A stretch of DNA of 64,000 bases. Source: CAZCFB01 sp964511535. GTDB lineage: Bacteria > Myxococcota_A > Polyangia > GCA-2747355 > CAZCFB01. Position 1 is the first letter of the stretch. Each line of letters starts with the position of its first letter. Made by a program: the position numbers and the translations under genes. The notes below the pieces were generated by a model that was not told the DNA's origin, did not search any database, and saw nothing but the letters and a program-made list of their open reading frames with translations. Location of the stretch: positions 1 through 64,000 of the forward strand of contig CAZEFW010000007.1 of the NCBI GenBank assembly GCA_964511535.1. Reading direction: 5' to 3'. This document shows, in pieces, positions 23,262 to 31,426 of this stretch.

Positions 23262-25636
23262 GCCTGTTCGGAGGCGCCTGCGGGCTCGGCAGCCCCCGGC
23301 ATGTACCGGGCAATCATCCGCTCCAGCGCCTCCCCGTCCACCAGCTCGACCCCGGTCAACGCCGCCTCGTCCTTGCACTGGGGGGTGAAGCCGGAGGTGG
23401 TGACCAGGATCATACGCCTGGCCTTGCGGGTCATGGCGAAGCTGTGCAGGCGCTGCACCGGCGTGGCGTCCACGTTGTGTTGCAGGTAGCGCTTGCACTG
23501 CACCACGGTGGCGCGCCCCTGCGGGTCGGTGGCCATCAGGTCCACGCCCCGGTCGCCCGAGCGGCCCACCAGGCCCACGCCGGTGTAGCCCTGGGCCGTG
23601 AGCAGCTGGCCCACGAAGGCCTCGAAGTCGTACGGGTCGAGCTCCAGCACCGTGCGCACGCCGTCGGGCAGCCGCGGGGTGGGGCGCCTCTCGAACCGCC
23701 GCCCGTCCGACAGCGGCCTGGCGTATGGTTCGATGGTGGCGCGGATGTCGATGCGCTCGATCTGGTCGATGAGCATGCGGGTGCCGTTCTCCACGTACTC
23801 CGCCAGGCGCAGCAGGAAGGTGTCGTAGGAGAAGCTGTCCGACTCGGCCAGCAGCTCGCGCACCACCCTGGAGGTGTAGGTGAACAGCCGCTCCACCGCG
23901 GGGATGTCGAACAGCTGACCTGAAAATGGGGTCATGTGGCGCGGCAGGTATCCCCCGCCCCCCACGTCCTCGCAGTAGCGCTCGAACAGCCCGTGCAGCG
24001 GCTGCTCGAACCGCGGCGCGTCCAGCTGCTCCAGCTCGCGCTCGGCCAGGAAATCGGAGAGCGCCGCGCGCCACTGCCTGAAGGTGAACGGCCCGCGGTT
24101 GTCCTCCTGCAGCTGCTCGGCCACCTGGTAGGCGTACTGGTCCAGGTCATGCTCCCGGTGGTAGATCCGCCGGGCGTCCGGAGGCAGCTTTGTGAACAGG
24201 AACACGATGTCCCGGGAGAACACATAGGACGCGCTCTGCTGGATCCGCATGGACGGATCCGAGCTGCCCACGTCGATGCTCAGCAGCGGCTCGAACCCCG
24301 CGCGCCGGGCGGCCAGCTTGAGCCGGTTCAGGTTGGTCAGCCAGGCGGTGGCCGGGATGGGGCGGAAGAACAGCGCCAGGTAGCCGCCGTCCCGCAGCAC
24401 CCGCTCGGCCTCCTGCAGCAGGGCGTCGGCGTCCTGCCACCAGCGTTCCATGTCATGCTCGTCCCGGCGGCTCGGGGCGTCGGTGACCACGAACTCCCGG
24501 GCCAGGCGCTCGGGATCCCGGGCCAGGCTGTAGTCCAGCCACGGGTGGTACAGCTGGGCCTTCTCGAAGTAGGCGTTCCCGTCGGTCCAGGGGGGATCGG
24601 TCAGCACCAGATCCGCGCAGCCGTCGGACAGGCCCGCCAGGAAATCACGGAAATCTCGGCGGGATATTTTGAAGTCACCTTGGTTGTTAGAAAACGTGTA
24701 ATTGCAAAGCCCTTTGATTCGTTTGTTAACCTGACCTCTGAACCTGTGAAGTAGGTTGACTTCTCGCAACTGGACCGGCGGTACATGCAGGTCCTGGCTC
24801 TTGGAGCGGTAGTCCTTGTACTTGGCCTGGGGCAGGATGGACAGGAAAGCGTCCTGCAGAAACTGCCCCACCTCCGGGGCCGCCTCCAGCTGCTGGATCC
24901 CGTCCCACAGCAGGGCCAGGCAGAGCATGGAGCGCCGGGGAAAGAGCCGGTCGTAGCGTAGGAACGCGGCAGACAGGTTGATGCGGGAGTTTTCGATGAG
25001 GGCGGATGAAAACAGCCCGCTGACCATCAGGGGCAGGGGCGTGGCCTGGATCTCCTGCATCAGCCGCTCGTCTTCGTCGTCGAAGTGCTTCTCGCCCGCG
25101 CCGCAGGCCGGGCAGCGGTAGCGCCCCCGGTAGGTGATGTTCTCCCCCTGCTTGCCCAGGCGCTCGTGGGGGGTCACCTCCCGGTAGCGGGGCGGATCCC
25201 GGTCGAAGAACAGCGAGTCCATGACATGCTCGGCGCCGCAGATGCAGGTGGTGCGGTACAGCGCCTGGATCTCCGGCGCCACCGCCGCCTCCAGCGCCTC
25301 CATGGCGGCCAGCACGTCCGCGGCCGGCGGCAGCCGGAAGGGCGCCGATGCCATGCGGTGGGCGTACGGCTCCCACTCGTTGGCGTGGCAGGTGCGGCCC
25401 GCCTCCAGCGCCGCATAGGCCAGGGACCCCGAGCCGGCGAACGGCTCCACCACCACCGCCTCCGGGCCGGTGAGCTCCTCCACCACGGCCCGGGCCTTGC
25501 GCCGGTCCTTGCGGCCCACGAAGGGGAACAGCTGGTCGCTCTGGGGGTTGCCGGTGATGGTGGACAGGCGCGCCACCAGCCGGTCCACCTCTGCGCGGAC
25601 CCGCGCCTGCTCCTCGTCTCGCAGCAGCCAGTACAT
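23246..25636 (-). CDS. Zn-ribbon DNA methyltransferase fused to an Mrr-type restriction nuclease
   Basis: 796 residues. The methyltransferase part has motif I VVEPFAGSGS (about 62-71), two zinc-ribbon cysteine pairs (C131/C133 and C175/C178) and catalytic motif IV DLVLTDPPW (347-350), so it is an amino-methyltransferase (N6-adenine or N4-cytosine). The C terminus (from about 666) is an Mrr-like PD-(D/E)xK nuclease: GDRGVD (Asp699), then VVQCKRY with Gln713 and Lys715. The fusion places modification and cutting in one chain. It shares the motif TDAPSRRD with the next gene. A low-GC patch covers about 24650-24770 (residues 290-330). Convergent with the fibrinogen-like lipoprotein gene. Confidence 0.8.
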   Translation of the reverse strand: MYWLLRDEEQARVRAEVDRLVARLSTITGNPQSDQLFPFVGRKDRRKARAVVEELTGPEAVVVEPFAGSGSLAYAALEAGRTCHANEWEPYAHRMASAPFRLPPAADVLAAMEALEAAVAPEIQALYRTTCICGAEHVMDSLFFDRDPPRYREVTPHERLGKQGENITYRGRYRCPACGAGEKHFDDEDERLMQEIQATPLPLMVSGLFSSALIENSRINLSAAFLRYDRLFPRRSMLCLALLWDGIQQLEAAPEVGQFLQDAFLSILPQAKYKDYRSKSQDLHVPPVQLREVNLLHRFRGQVNKRIKGLCNYTFSNNQGDFKISRRDFRDFLAGLSDGCADLVLTDPPWTDGNAYFEKAQLYHPWLDYSLARDPERLAREFVVTDAPSRRDEHDMERWWQDADALLQEAERVLRDGGYLALFFRPIPATAWLTNLNRLKLAARRAGFEPLLSIDVGSSDPSMRIQQSASYVFSRDIVFLFTKLPPDARRIYHREHDLDQYAYQVAEQLQEDNRGPFTFRQWRAALSDFLAERELEQLDAPRFEQPLHGLFERYCEDVGGGGYLPRHMTPFSGQLFDIPAVERLFTYTSRVVRELLAESDSFSYDTFLLRLAEYVENGTRMLIDQIERIDIRATIEPYARPLSDGRRFERRPTPRLPDGVRTVLELDPYDFEAFVGQLLTAQGYTGVGLVGRSGDRGVDLMATDPQGRATVVQCKRYLQHNVDATPVQRLHSFAMTRKARRMILVTTSGFTPQCKDEAALTGVELVDGEALERMIARYMPGAAEPAGASEQAQRTQ

Positions 25637-27232
25637 CTATGACCTCTTGTCCAGCGCCCGCAGCGCCCCGGTCACCTTCTTGTAGCGGGCGGCCAGGGCC
25701 TGCACGCCGCCGCCCAGCAGCACCTCGCGGATTACCAGAGCGTAGCGCTCGAAGAAGCTCTTGTCGTCGCCCGCCGCGTCCAGGGTGGCGGCCAGGCGAT
25801 CCATCACGGGCTCCAGCGCCTCTTCAGCAGCCCCGCCAGGAGCCGGCGCATCTCCCTGGTCCAGTCGCCGGAACACCAGGATCAGGTCGCCGTCCAGGGT
25901 GCGCCGGGGCGTGGTGACGGTCTTCATGGAGCGGCGCTGCTTGGGGATGGCGATGACGTCCGCCACCTGCAGGCCGCAGGCGCGGGCGCGACAGTCCAGC
26001 TCCTGCCAGTGGGCCAGCGCGGTGTCCTGGTAGAACCACACCAGGTACCCCCCCGGGCGCGTCAGCGCGGCGCACGCCTCGAGGCCATCGCCCAGCCGGG
26101 CGGCGTACTGGGCCGTGTCGTCTCGCCGCGACGGCGCGTCGGTGTTGACGATCTCATCTGCCCGCGCGTTCGCCGGCTCCTGCAGGCCGAGCACCCCGTT
26201 CCACAGCGCCGCGTACTCCAGGTACGGCACATGATCGGAGTAGGGCGGGTCGGTGAGCACCAGGTGGAAGCGACCCTGCAGGTCAGGCCGCGCGCCCGCC
26301 TGCTGGCAAGCGGCGGTGAGCACCCGAGCGTCCAGGTCCGAGGGCAGCGCCTGCTCCAGCCAGTCGAGCACCCCGAGCAGCGCCTCCACCCGCTGGCCCA
26401 GCACGATGACCGGGTTGCGGGAGGTGAGCAGGTTTCGCGGCCGCCAGTAGGGCCACTGGGAGGTGGCCTTCTTGTCCGACAGCCGCAGCAGGGGCAGCGC
26501 GGACGACAGCAGCAGCCGGCGCATGTCCCGCACGCCGGGGCCGAGCCCGGGGGCGTCGGCGCGCTGCAGCGCGGCGTTGATGAAGGCGCGGTTCTCGGGG
26601 CTGAAGAAGTGGCTCAGCCGCGCGCCCCGCGGGATGGCGATGCGTGAGTTGGGCAGCAGCGCCACGGCCTCGAAGTCGAGGGGATTCCCCAGCAGGTCCG
26701 GGTCGCAGCCCCAGGTCCAGGCCTCCACGTCGGCGCTCACCGCCCGGCGGCCGCGCCACTTGTGGCCGTCCTGGCGCTTGGCCACCACCTCGCAGCGGCG
26801 CAGGGTGAAGCGGCCCTGCTCGAAGGACCCGTCCACCTGGAACCGCTCCCGCTCCATGTGGCCGTCGCCGTCGGGCATGGCGAACCAGGGCAGGGTGAGG
26901 TGGGCCAGCTCGTCGAAATAGCGCCTCGCCTCGGCGCGGAAGTCGGTGTCCAGCCGCCGCAGGTCCAGCAGGGTGGAGACGATGAACACCGCCAGCGGGT
27001 TAAGGTCCGAGCCGAAGGCGGCGCGGCCGCTGCCGAGGGCCGAAAAGAGGATGGTGCCCGAGCCCATGAACGGGTCAGCCACGGCATGGCCGTCGTCGGT
27101 GAGGCAGCCGATGATCTCGCTGATGACGTTGTGCGGCTTGCGGGCCCAGTACGGGTGGACCAGCCCCACCGGGTGGTCGTGGGCCGGGGTGATCTCCGCC
27201 AGGCGCCGCCTCAATGTCTTCAGCCTGTCCAT
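25637..27232 (-). CDS. DNA amino-methyltransferase (DUF1156-like)
   Basis: 531 residues. Early PVGLVHPYWARKPHN resembles the start of DUF1156-type adenine methylases. Motif I is VADPFMGSGT (to residue 60) with GSDLNPLA after it, and motif IV is VLTDPPY (328-331) followed by SDHVPYLEY. TDAPSRRD (364-371) also occurs in the downstream methylase-nuclease, so the two are paralogous around the catalytic region. ATG 27232 has GGAAGA 7 nt upstream; a GTG at 27250 overlaps the previous stop. It ends directly before the methylase-nuclease start. Probably part of a restriction or phage-defence module. Confidence 0.8.
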   Translation of the reverse strand: MDRLKTLRRRLAEITPAHDHPVGLVHPYWARKPHNVISEIIGCLTDDGHAVADPFMGSGTILFSALGSGRAAFGSDLNPLAVFIVSTLLDLRRLDTDFRAEARRYFDELAHLTLPWFAMPDGDGHMERERFQVDGSFEQGRFTLRRCEVVAKRQDGHKWRGRRAVSADVEAWTWGCDPDLLGNPLDFEAVALLPNSRIAIPRGARLSHFFSPENRAFINAALQRADAPGLGPGVRDMRRLLLSSALPLLRLSDKKATSQWPYWRPRNLLTSRNPVIVLGQRVEALLGVLDWLEQALPSDLDARVLTAACQQAGARPDLQGRFHLVLTDPPYSDHVPYLEYAALWNGVLGLQEPANARADEIVNTDAPSRRDDTAQYAARLGDGLEACAALTRPGGYLVWFYQDTALAHWQELDCRARACGLQVADVIAIPKQRRSMKTVTTPRRTLDGDLILVFRRLDQGDAPAPGGAAEEALEPVMDRLAATLDAAGDDKSFFERYALVIREVLLGGGVQALAARYKKVTGALRALDKRS

Positions 27233-27246
27233 GCCGGGTCTTCCGC

Positions 27247-28455
27247 TCACTCCATCAAGAAGAGGTACTCGAGCACGGTGCGGTTGCGCGGCTGCCCCTG
27301 GCCCGAGTGCATCAGCTCGTGCACCGCCTCGGTGACATGGTAGCCGGCGTCGCCCGCGCGGCTCACCAGCTCATCCCGGCCCACCAGCGAGGTGTTGGCG
27401 TAGCTCAGGGCCACCCGGGCGCCGCGTTCACGGCAGCGGGCCAGCAGGCTGGCGAAGGCCTCGCCCACCCGCGCCCGCAGCCCGAAGGGGCTCACCGTTC
27501 GTCCAGCCCGGTAGCGGCCCACGGTGACGGTGCCGAGGCGGGGGTTGGGGGTCAGGTCGGGGTAGTCGTACAGTGCGAAGGTGTCGAGCACATGGTAGTA
27601 GCGCGAGTAGTGCTCCTTGAAGTACGGCGGGTCCACGTACACCACCCACCCGTCGCCCACGCCGGCGCGGTCCAGGGCCTCGGTCCAGTCCGCTCGGGTG
27701 ACCTGCGCCGCCTGGCAGGGCAGAGGGAAGGCGGCCAGGGCGCGCAGCCGGGCGGCCACATCGGGCAAAAAGGAGCGCCGCCTGCGGCGCACCAGGTTCG
27801 CCACCGTCCGCTCCGAAGATGGCTTGAGGAACTGGGCCAGGTGGGTGGTGCTGGACACGAGGAAGGTCATCACCGACAGGGTGGCCGCCACCAGGTGGCC
27901 CCGCCGGGCCGCGGGCAGGGTGGCCGCCAGCTCGGCCAGGGCGTCCAGCTCGAGGCACTGCCGCACGCCGAAGTAGGTGTTTGCGTAGTAGCGCCAGAAC
28001 AGGTCGTTGGCCGCCGCGTCACGCAGCGCCGCCGTCTCCTGGCAGGTGCCCGCGATGATCGGCGTCTCGCGGCAGAAGTCCCGGTAGTGCCGCCAGGGGC
28101 CGCTCTGATCCGCGAACAGCGCGTCCTCCCGGGCCAGCCAGGGCGCGGCGTCCTGCCGGCCATGGTCGCCCAGCAGCTCCGCGTCCGTCAGCGCCTCCAC
28201 CCGACGGGCCAGGGCCTTGAGCCCGTGGCGGGAGAGCGTCAGCTGAGAGGCGAGCACCGCACTGGAGTAGTGCTGCACGTCGTTGGCCGCCACCCGGTAG
28301 CCCGCGTCGGCGGCGGCCAGGGCCATCACGCCGCTGCCGCTGAACAGGTCGCAGAACGGACCTGACCCCGGGAGGGCGCGGGCGATCTCCTGCATGATCC
28401 AGCCCGCGATGCGGGACTTGGACCCGAGGTACTGCATCGGCAGCGGGTTATCCAT
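27247..28455 (-). CDS. D12-class (Dam-like) adenine-specific DNA methyltransferase
   Basis: 402 residues. The N terminus has the D12-class start MQYLGSK, followed by motif I CDLFSGSG (35-42) and motif IV VVYVDPPY (DPPY 275-278), with a target-recognition region between them. These enzymes methylate adenine N6. It is the first gene of a tightly packed three-gene module with a second methylase and a methylase-nuclease fusion. A perfect palindrome 16 bp upstream of the ATG could control the module. Its recognition sequence cannot be read from the protein. Confidence 0.85.
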   Translation of the reverse strand: MDNPLPMQYLGSKSRIAGWIMQEIARALPGSGPFCDLFSGSGVMALAAADAGYRVAANDVQHYSSAVLASQLTLSRHGLKALARRVEALTDAELLGDHGRQDAAPWLAREDALFADQSGPWRHYRDFCRETPIIAGTCQETAALRDAAANDLFWRYYANTYFGVRQCLELDALAELAATLPAARRGHLVAATLSVMTFLVSSTTHLAQFLKPSSERTVANLVRRRRRSFLPDVAARLRALAAFPLPCQAAQVTRADWTEALDRAGVGDGWVVYVDPPYFKEHYSRYYHVLDTFALYDYPDLTPNPRLGTVTVGRYRAGRTVSPFGLRARVGEAFASLLARCRERGARVALSYANTSLVGRDELVSRAGDAGYHVTEAVHELMHSGQGQPRNRTVLEYLFLME

Positions 28456-28470
28456 GCCCTGTAATATGCC

Positions 28471-28491
28471 CCTGTCCTCTGTCAGGACAGG
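28471..28491. promoter_or_regulatory. Perfect palindrome upstream of the DNA-modification module
   Basis: CCTGTCCT and AGGACAGG form 8-bp perfect arms around a 5-nt loop. The element lies between the DUF362 gene stop and the D12 methylase ATG. No U-tract follows on the minus strand, so an operator for the methylase genes is more likely than a terminator; both remain possible. Confidence 0.5.
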
Positions 28492-28525
28492 TCACAACAG
28501 CGCGCCCGGAGCGGGGAATCCGATC

Positions 28526-29623
28526 TCAGGCCTTGATACGCTCGATGGTGGCCCTGTCCACGTCCATGGAGCCGGCCTTGAGCTTGGCGGCCCGGGTCAG
28601 GTATCCCACCTTGTCCGGATCCAGGTCAAGCCAGCGGCAGGCGTGGGTGTCGGCCAGCAGCGGATCACGAGTCACCAGCAGCTTGTTGATCGGCTTGAGC
28701 TTGCCTGGCCCGTCGGGGCCGTTGGTGGAGAGGATGTGCTGCGCCTCCATCACGGTGAAGGTGGGCTTGATCACCGCCGCCAGCTCGCCGATGCAGCCGT
28801 GCAGGTCGGTCTCGTGGTACACGGCGCGGCGCCATATCAGGCCCATCAGCTTCTTGATGGCGCCGGACATCATGGCGTCCCGGTGGTGCTTGAACACCGG
28901 CAGGTTCACCAGCACGTCGGCGCGCAGCAGCAGCTCGGGCACCGCCTGCCACTCCAGCTTCTCCCGGTGCAGCTCCCCCACCGAGAAGTCGTTGATCACC
29001 GCGTACTGGTCCGGGCTCCAGGGCGACAGCAGGCGCGCCTTGCTGCCCTTGACCGCCTCGAAGGCGCCGTTGACGCGGAAGGCGCGGGGCACCTCGGAGT
29101 AGCTGTGGTCCAGGCAGGTGACCTCCCGGGCGCCCGCGTCGAAGCAGTGGTCGATCATCGCCTTGACCAGGTCCGGGTCGCTGCTGACGCCGGTGTGGGC
29201 CGGGCGGGCCAGGGCGAAGTTGGGGGTCAGCACCACCCGGTCGCCCTTCCGGATGAGCGGCTTGCCGCCGCCAAATGCGACCAGCCCCGCGGCCAGCATC
29301 TCCGGCGATGAGACACCCGCCACCTCCACCAGGTCCGGGGTGTCGCGCTTCAACTCGCGGATACCGGCCAGGGCGCGCTCGCGGGAGAGCCTCAGGGCCG
29401 GCTTGACCTCCTCGCGCAGGGTGGGCGACTTCATCACGTGGTCATGCCCGGGGCCCTCTCCGGCGGGAGGGGCGGCGGGCTCGCCAGCAGGGGGAGCGGC
29501 AGGGGCTGGCTCCTGCTTCGGCTTGCTCGCTGGACCCTTCGAATCGTCGCCGCCCTTGCGCGAGCAGCCGCCCACCACCGCGGCGCCCACCAGGGAGCCG
29601 ATGAACTCTCTTCGGGATGGCAT
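28526..29623 (-). CDS. DUF362 protein with Tat/lipoprotein signal
   Basis: 365 residues. The ATG at 29623 has AAGGAG upstream and begins MPSRREFIGSLVGAAVVGGC, a twin-arginine signal with a lipobox. A Pro/Ala/Lys linker precedes a DUF362-type domain: VLVNLPVFKHHRDAMMSGAI followed by KKLMGLIWRR, and later VMEAQHILSTNGPDGPG. The family's activity is unproven; some members are linked to iron-sulfur or redox proteins, but no ferredoxin motif is present here. The ribosome binding site does not overlap the upstream gene, but the stop of the beta-helix gene lies 6 bp beyond this start, so they are probably co-transcribed. Confidence 0.8.
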   Translation of the reverse strand: MPSRREFIGSLVGAAVVGGCSRKGGDDSKGPASKPKQEPAPAAPPAGEPAAPPAGEGPGHDHVMKSPTLREEVKPALRLSRERALAGIRELKRDTPDLVEVAGVSSPEMLAAGLVAFGGGKPLIRKGDRVVLTPNFALARPAHTGVSSDPDLVKAMIDHCFDAGAREVTCLDHSYSEVPRAFRVNGAFEAVKGSKARLLSPWSPDQYAVINDFSVGELHREKLEWQAVPELLLRADVLVNLPVFKHHRDAMMSGAIKKLMGLIWRRAVYHETDLHGCIGELAAVIKPTFTVMEAQHILSTNGPDGPGKLKPINKLLVTRDPLLADTHACRWLDLDPDKVGYLTRAAKLKAGSMDVDRATIERIKA

Positions 29624-29628
29624 CGCTC

Positions 29629-31419
29629 TCACTCCTTGTCCGGCTTGGCCAACTTCAGGATCTTGACACGGAAGAAGCGCTCGCGGTCCTCCCACGCCTC
29701 GTTCAGGCGGGGCACGGTCCACAGCTGGTCGCCGTCCCAGGCCAGGCCCATGGTCTGGGCGCCGGTGGCGTGGGCCCAGCCGAGCACCTTTCCGTCGCGG
29801 TCGAACCGGATCAGCCGGCCGGCGGGCGCCCAGAACGCGGCGCCGTCCCAGGCCAGCGCGCCCTTGACCGCGCGCTTGACCTTCGCGCCAGGCGTGGCCC
29901 CCACACGGGGCGCCGGCAGGTGGTCGAACACCTCGCCGTCAGGCTTGAGCATGTAGATCCGCGGCGTGGCGTAGCCGAGCAGGAAGACGCTCTTGCCGTC
30001 GTCGGTCATGCCCCGGCAGCCGTCCTTCTGATCGGGGGACGGGACCTTGCGCAGCACCTTGCCGGTCTTCGGGTCGACGATGAAGATCACCCGCGCGTTG
30101 TAGTCGTTGATCCAGAGCGCGCCCTTGAAGTGGGTCATGCCCCACGGCTTGGAGACGGTGGTCTTTATGGTCTGAAGCACCTCGCCCGTGGTGGAGTCGA
30201 TGCGTTTCACCTTGCCCTCCAGGTCTGCCACCCAGAGGTGCGGCTCGTCCCAGGCGATGGCCCAGGTCATCCACAGCCCCTTGCCGATCTTGCGATCCAC
30301 CGCGCGGGTCGCGCTCTTTTCGGGCAGCAGGTAGGGGAAAGGATCATGGCCCACCTGCCCCGGGATGTAGTCCAGGTAGGTGGCGAGCCCCTCGTTGAGC
30401 CCGGTGCGGAAGATGGCCGGCGGGTTGTTGTCGGTCTCCGCTTCGATCACCTTGCCCCCGGCGCAGTCCACGGCGTGCTCCACCCGGCCGCCGGAGAACG
30501 AGTTGTTGGCCCGGCGCAGGGTCAGGTCCTCTCCGCAGGTGACCGCGGCGCCGCGGTACGCCGAGAAGGCGTTGGCCACCAGCGTCACGTCGGAGCCGCC
30601 GGAGATGTAGATCGACTCCATGTGCCCCTGAAACAGGTTCTCCTCCACGTGGGCGGTGGAGCGGCCCACGTGCAGCCCAAGCAGGCGGCAGTTGGCCAGG
30701 TAGGTGGTGGTCATGTGCAGGCGGCTGCCGCCGGTGGCGTCCACGCAGTTGTAGCCGTTGGCGTAGATCCGCGAGCCGGCGATGGTGATCTTGCTGCGGT
30801 TGCCGCTGACGCCGTGCCAGTTGTTGAAGCGCACCACCGAGTTTCGCAGCATGGCGTCGGTGCGCACCAGGGTGAGGCCGTGCTCGGCGTACTCGAACAG
30901 CGCGTGCTCCATGTGCGAGCCGTCTGCCTCCACCAGCTCCACGGTGTGCCAGTCGCCGTTAACCGGCGCCTTGGACGCCGACGTGAAGTGGATCGGCCTG
31001 GCCGCCGTGCCGCGGGCCTGGAGCTGCCCCTCCACTCGCAGGGTTATGCGGCGGTCTGGGCGCAGCGGGTCGCGGCTGGCGCGGAACTTGACCCGGGTGC
31101 CCGGGGCCACCTGCAGGGTCGCCTCCGGACCCACCAGCGTGTCGCCCACCACCTCCACCTCACCACACCAGTCCGCGTCCTTCATGATCCGGCCCGAGAC
31201 CTGCCGCTTCGCCGGAGAGCAGCCGGCGCTCGCGGCCGCGGGTTTCTCCTTCGGCTGCTCCTCGACCGCAGCCTTACCGCTCCCGGCCGAGCCCGCCGCC
31301 CCAACCTCCGACCCACCCTTGCCGGAGCACCCGAACCCCAACCCGAGCACGGCCCCCATCACCGCCCACACCAACATTCTTTGTTTTTTGTTTTTTGTTA
31401 TTTGTTTTCCGTTTCTCAT
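29629..31419 (-). CDS. Lipoprotein with right-handed beta-helix and beta-propeller regions
   Basis: 596 residues. The signal region has a lipobox GFGC. Residues about 85-320 show parallel beta-helix rungs typical of right-handed beta-helix proteins (LRNSVVRFNNWHGVSG, IAGSRIYANGYNCVD, VEENLFQGHMESIYI). Residues about 370-590 look like a six-bladed propeller (HLWVADLEGKVKRIDSTTGE, ALWINDYNARVIFIVDP). It is probably on the cell surface or in the periplasm; the ligand is unknown. The ATG at 31419 has GAGGGGTGA upstream; ATG 31377 is the alternative. A 7-bp tandem repeat lies between these two starts, so expression may switch by slippage. Confidence 0.65.
   Translation of the reverse strand: MRNGKQITKNKKQRMLVWAVMGAVLGLGFGCSGKGGSEVGAAGSAGSGKAAVEEQPKEKPAAASAGCSPAKRQVSGRIMKDADWCGEVEVVGDTLVGPEATLQVAPGTRVKFRASRDPLRPDRRITLRVEGQLQARGTAARPIHFTSASKAPVNGDWHTVELVEADGSHMEHALFEYAEHGLTLVRTDAMLRNSVVRFNNWHGVSGNRSKITIAGSRIYANGYNCVDATGGSRLHMTTTYLANCRLLGLHVGRSTAHVEENLFQGHMESIYISGGSDVTLVANAFSAYRGAAVTCGEDLTLRRANNSFSGGRVEHAVDCAGGKVIEAETDNNPPAIFRTGLNEGLATYLDYIPGQVGHDPFPYLLPEKSATRAVDRKIGKGLWMTWAIAWDEPHLWVADLEGKVKRIDSTTGEVLQTIKTTVSKPWGMTHFKGALWINDYNARVIFIVDPKTGKVLRKVPSPDQKDGCRGMTDDGKSVFLLGYATPRIYMLKPDGEVFDHLPAPRVGATPGAKVKRAVKGALAWDGAAFWAPAGRLIRFDRDGKVLGWAHATGAQTMGLAWDGDQLWTVPRLNEAWEDRERFFRVKILKLAKPDKE
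31379..31408. repeat. 7-bp tandem repeat at the lipoprotein start
   Basis: On the minus strand the stretch reads as successive AACAAAA-type heptamers (about three to four units) between the two possible start codons of the beta-helix lipoprotein. A similar run of GAACAAA heptamers lies at about 40797-40815 between the ABC permease and cyclophilin genes. Confidence 0.6.
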
Positions 31420-31426
31420 CTCCCCC

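Noticed and set aside
21267..24074. Very long minus-strand open frame of 935 codons
   Set aside because: It is antisense or out of frame to the Cys-repeat lipoprotein and the methylase-nuclease, and its protein shows only low-complexity Gly/Ala/Arg/Val. Only its last 40 codons carry a recognisable nuclease-like remnant.
28471..28491. Rho-independent terminator of the DUF362 gene
   Set aside because: The stem is good, but no T-run follows on the minus strand.
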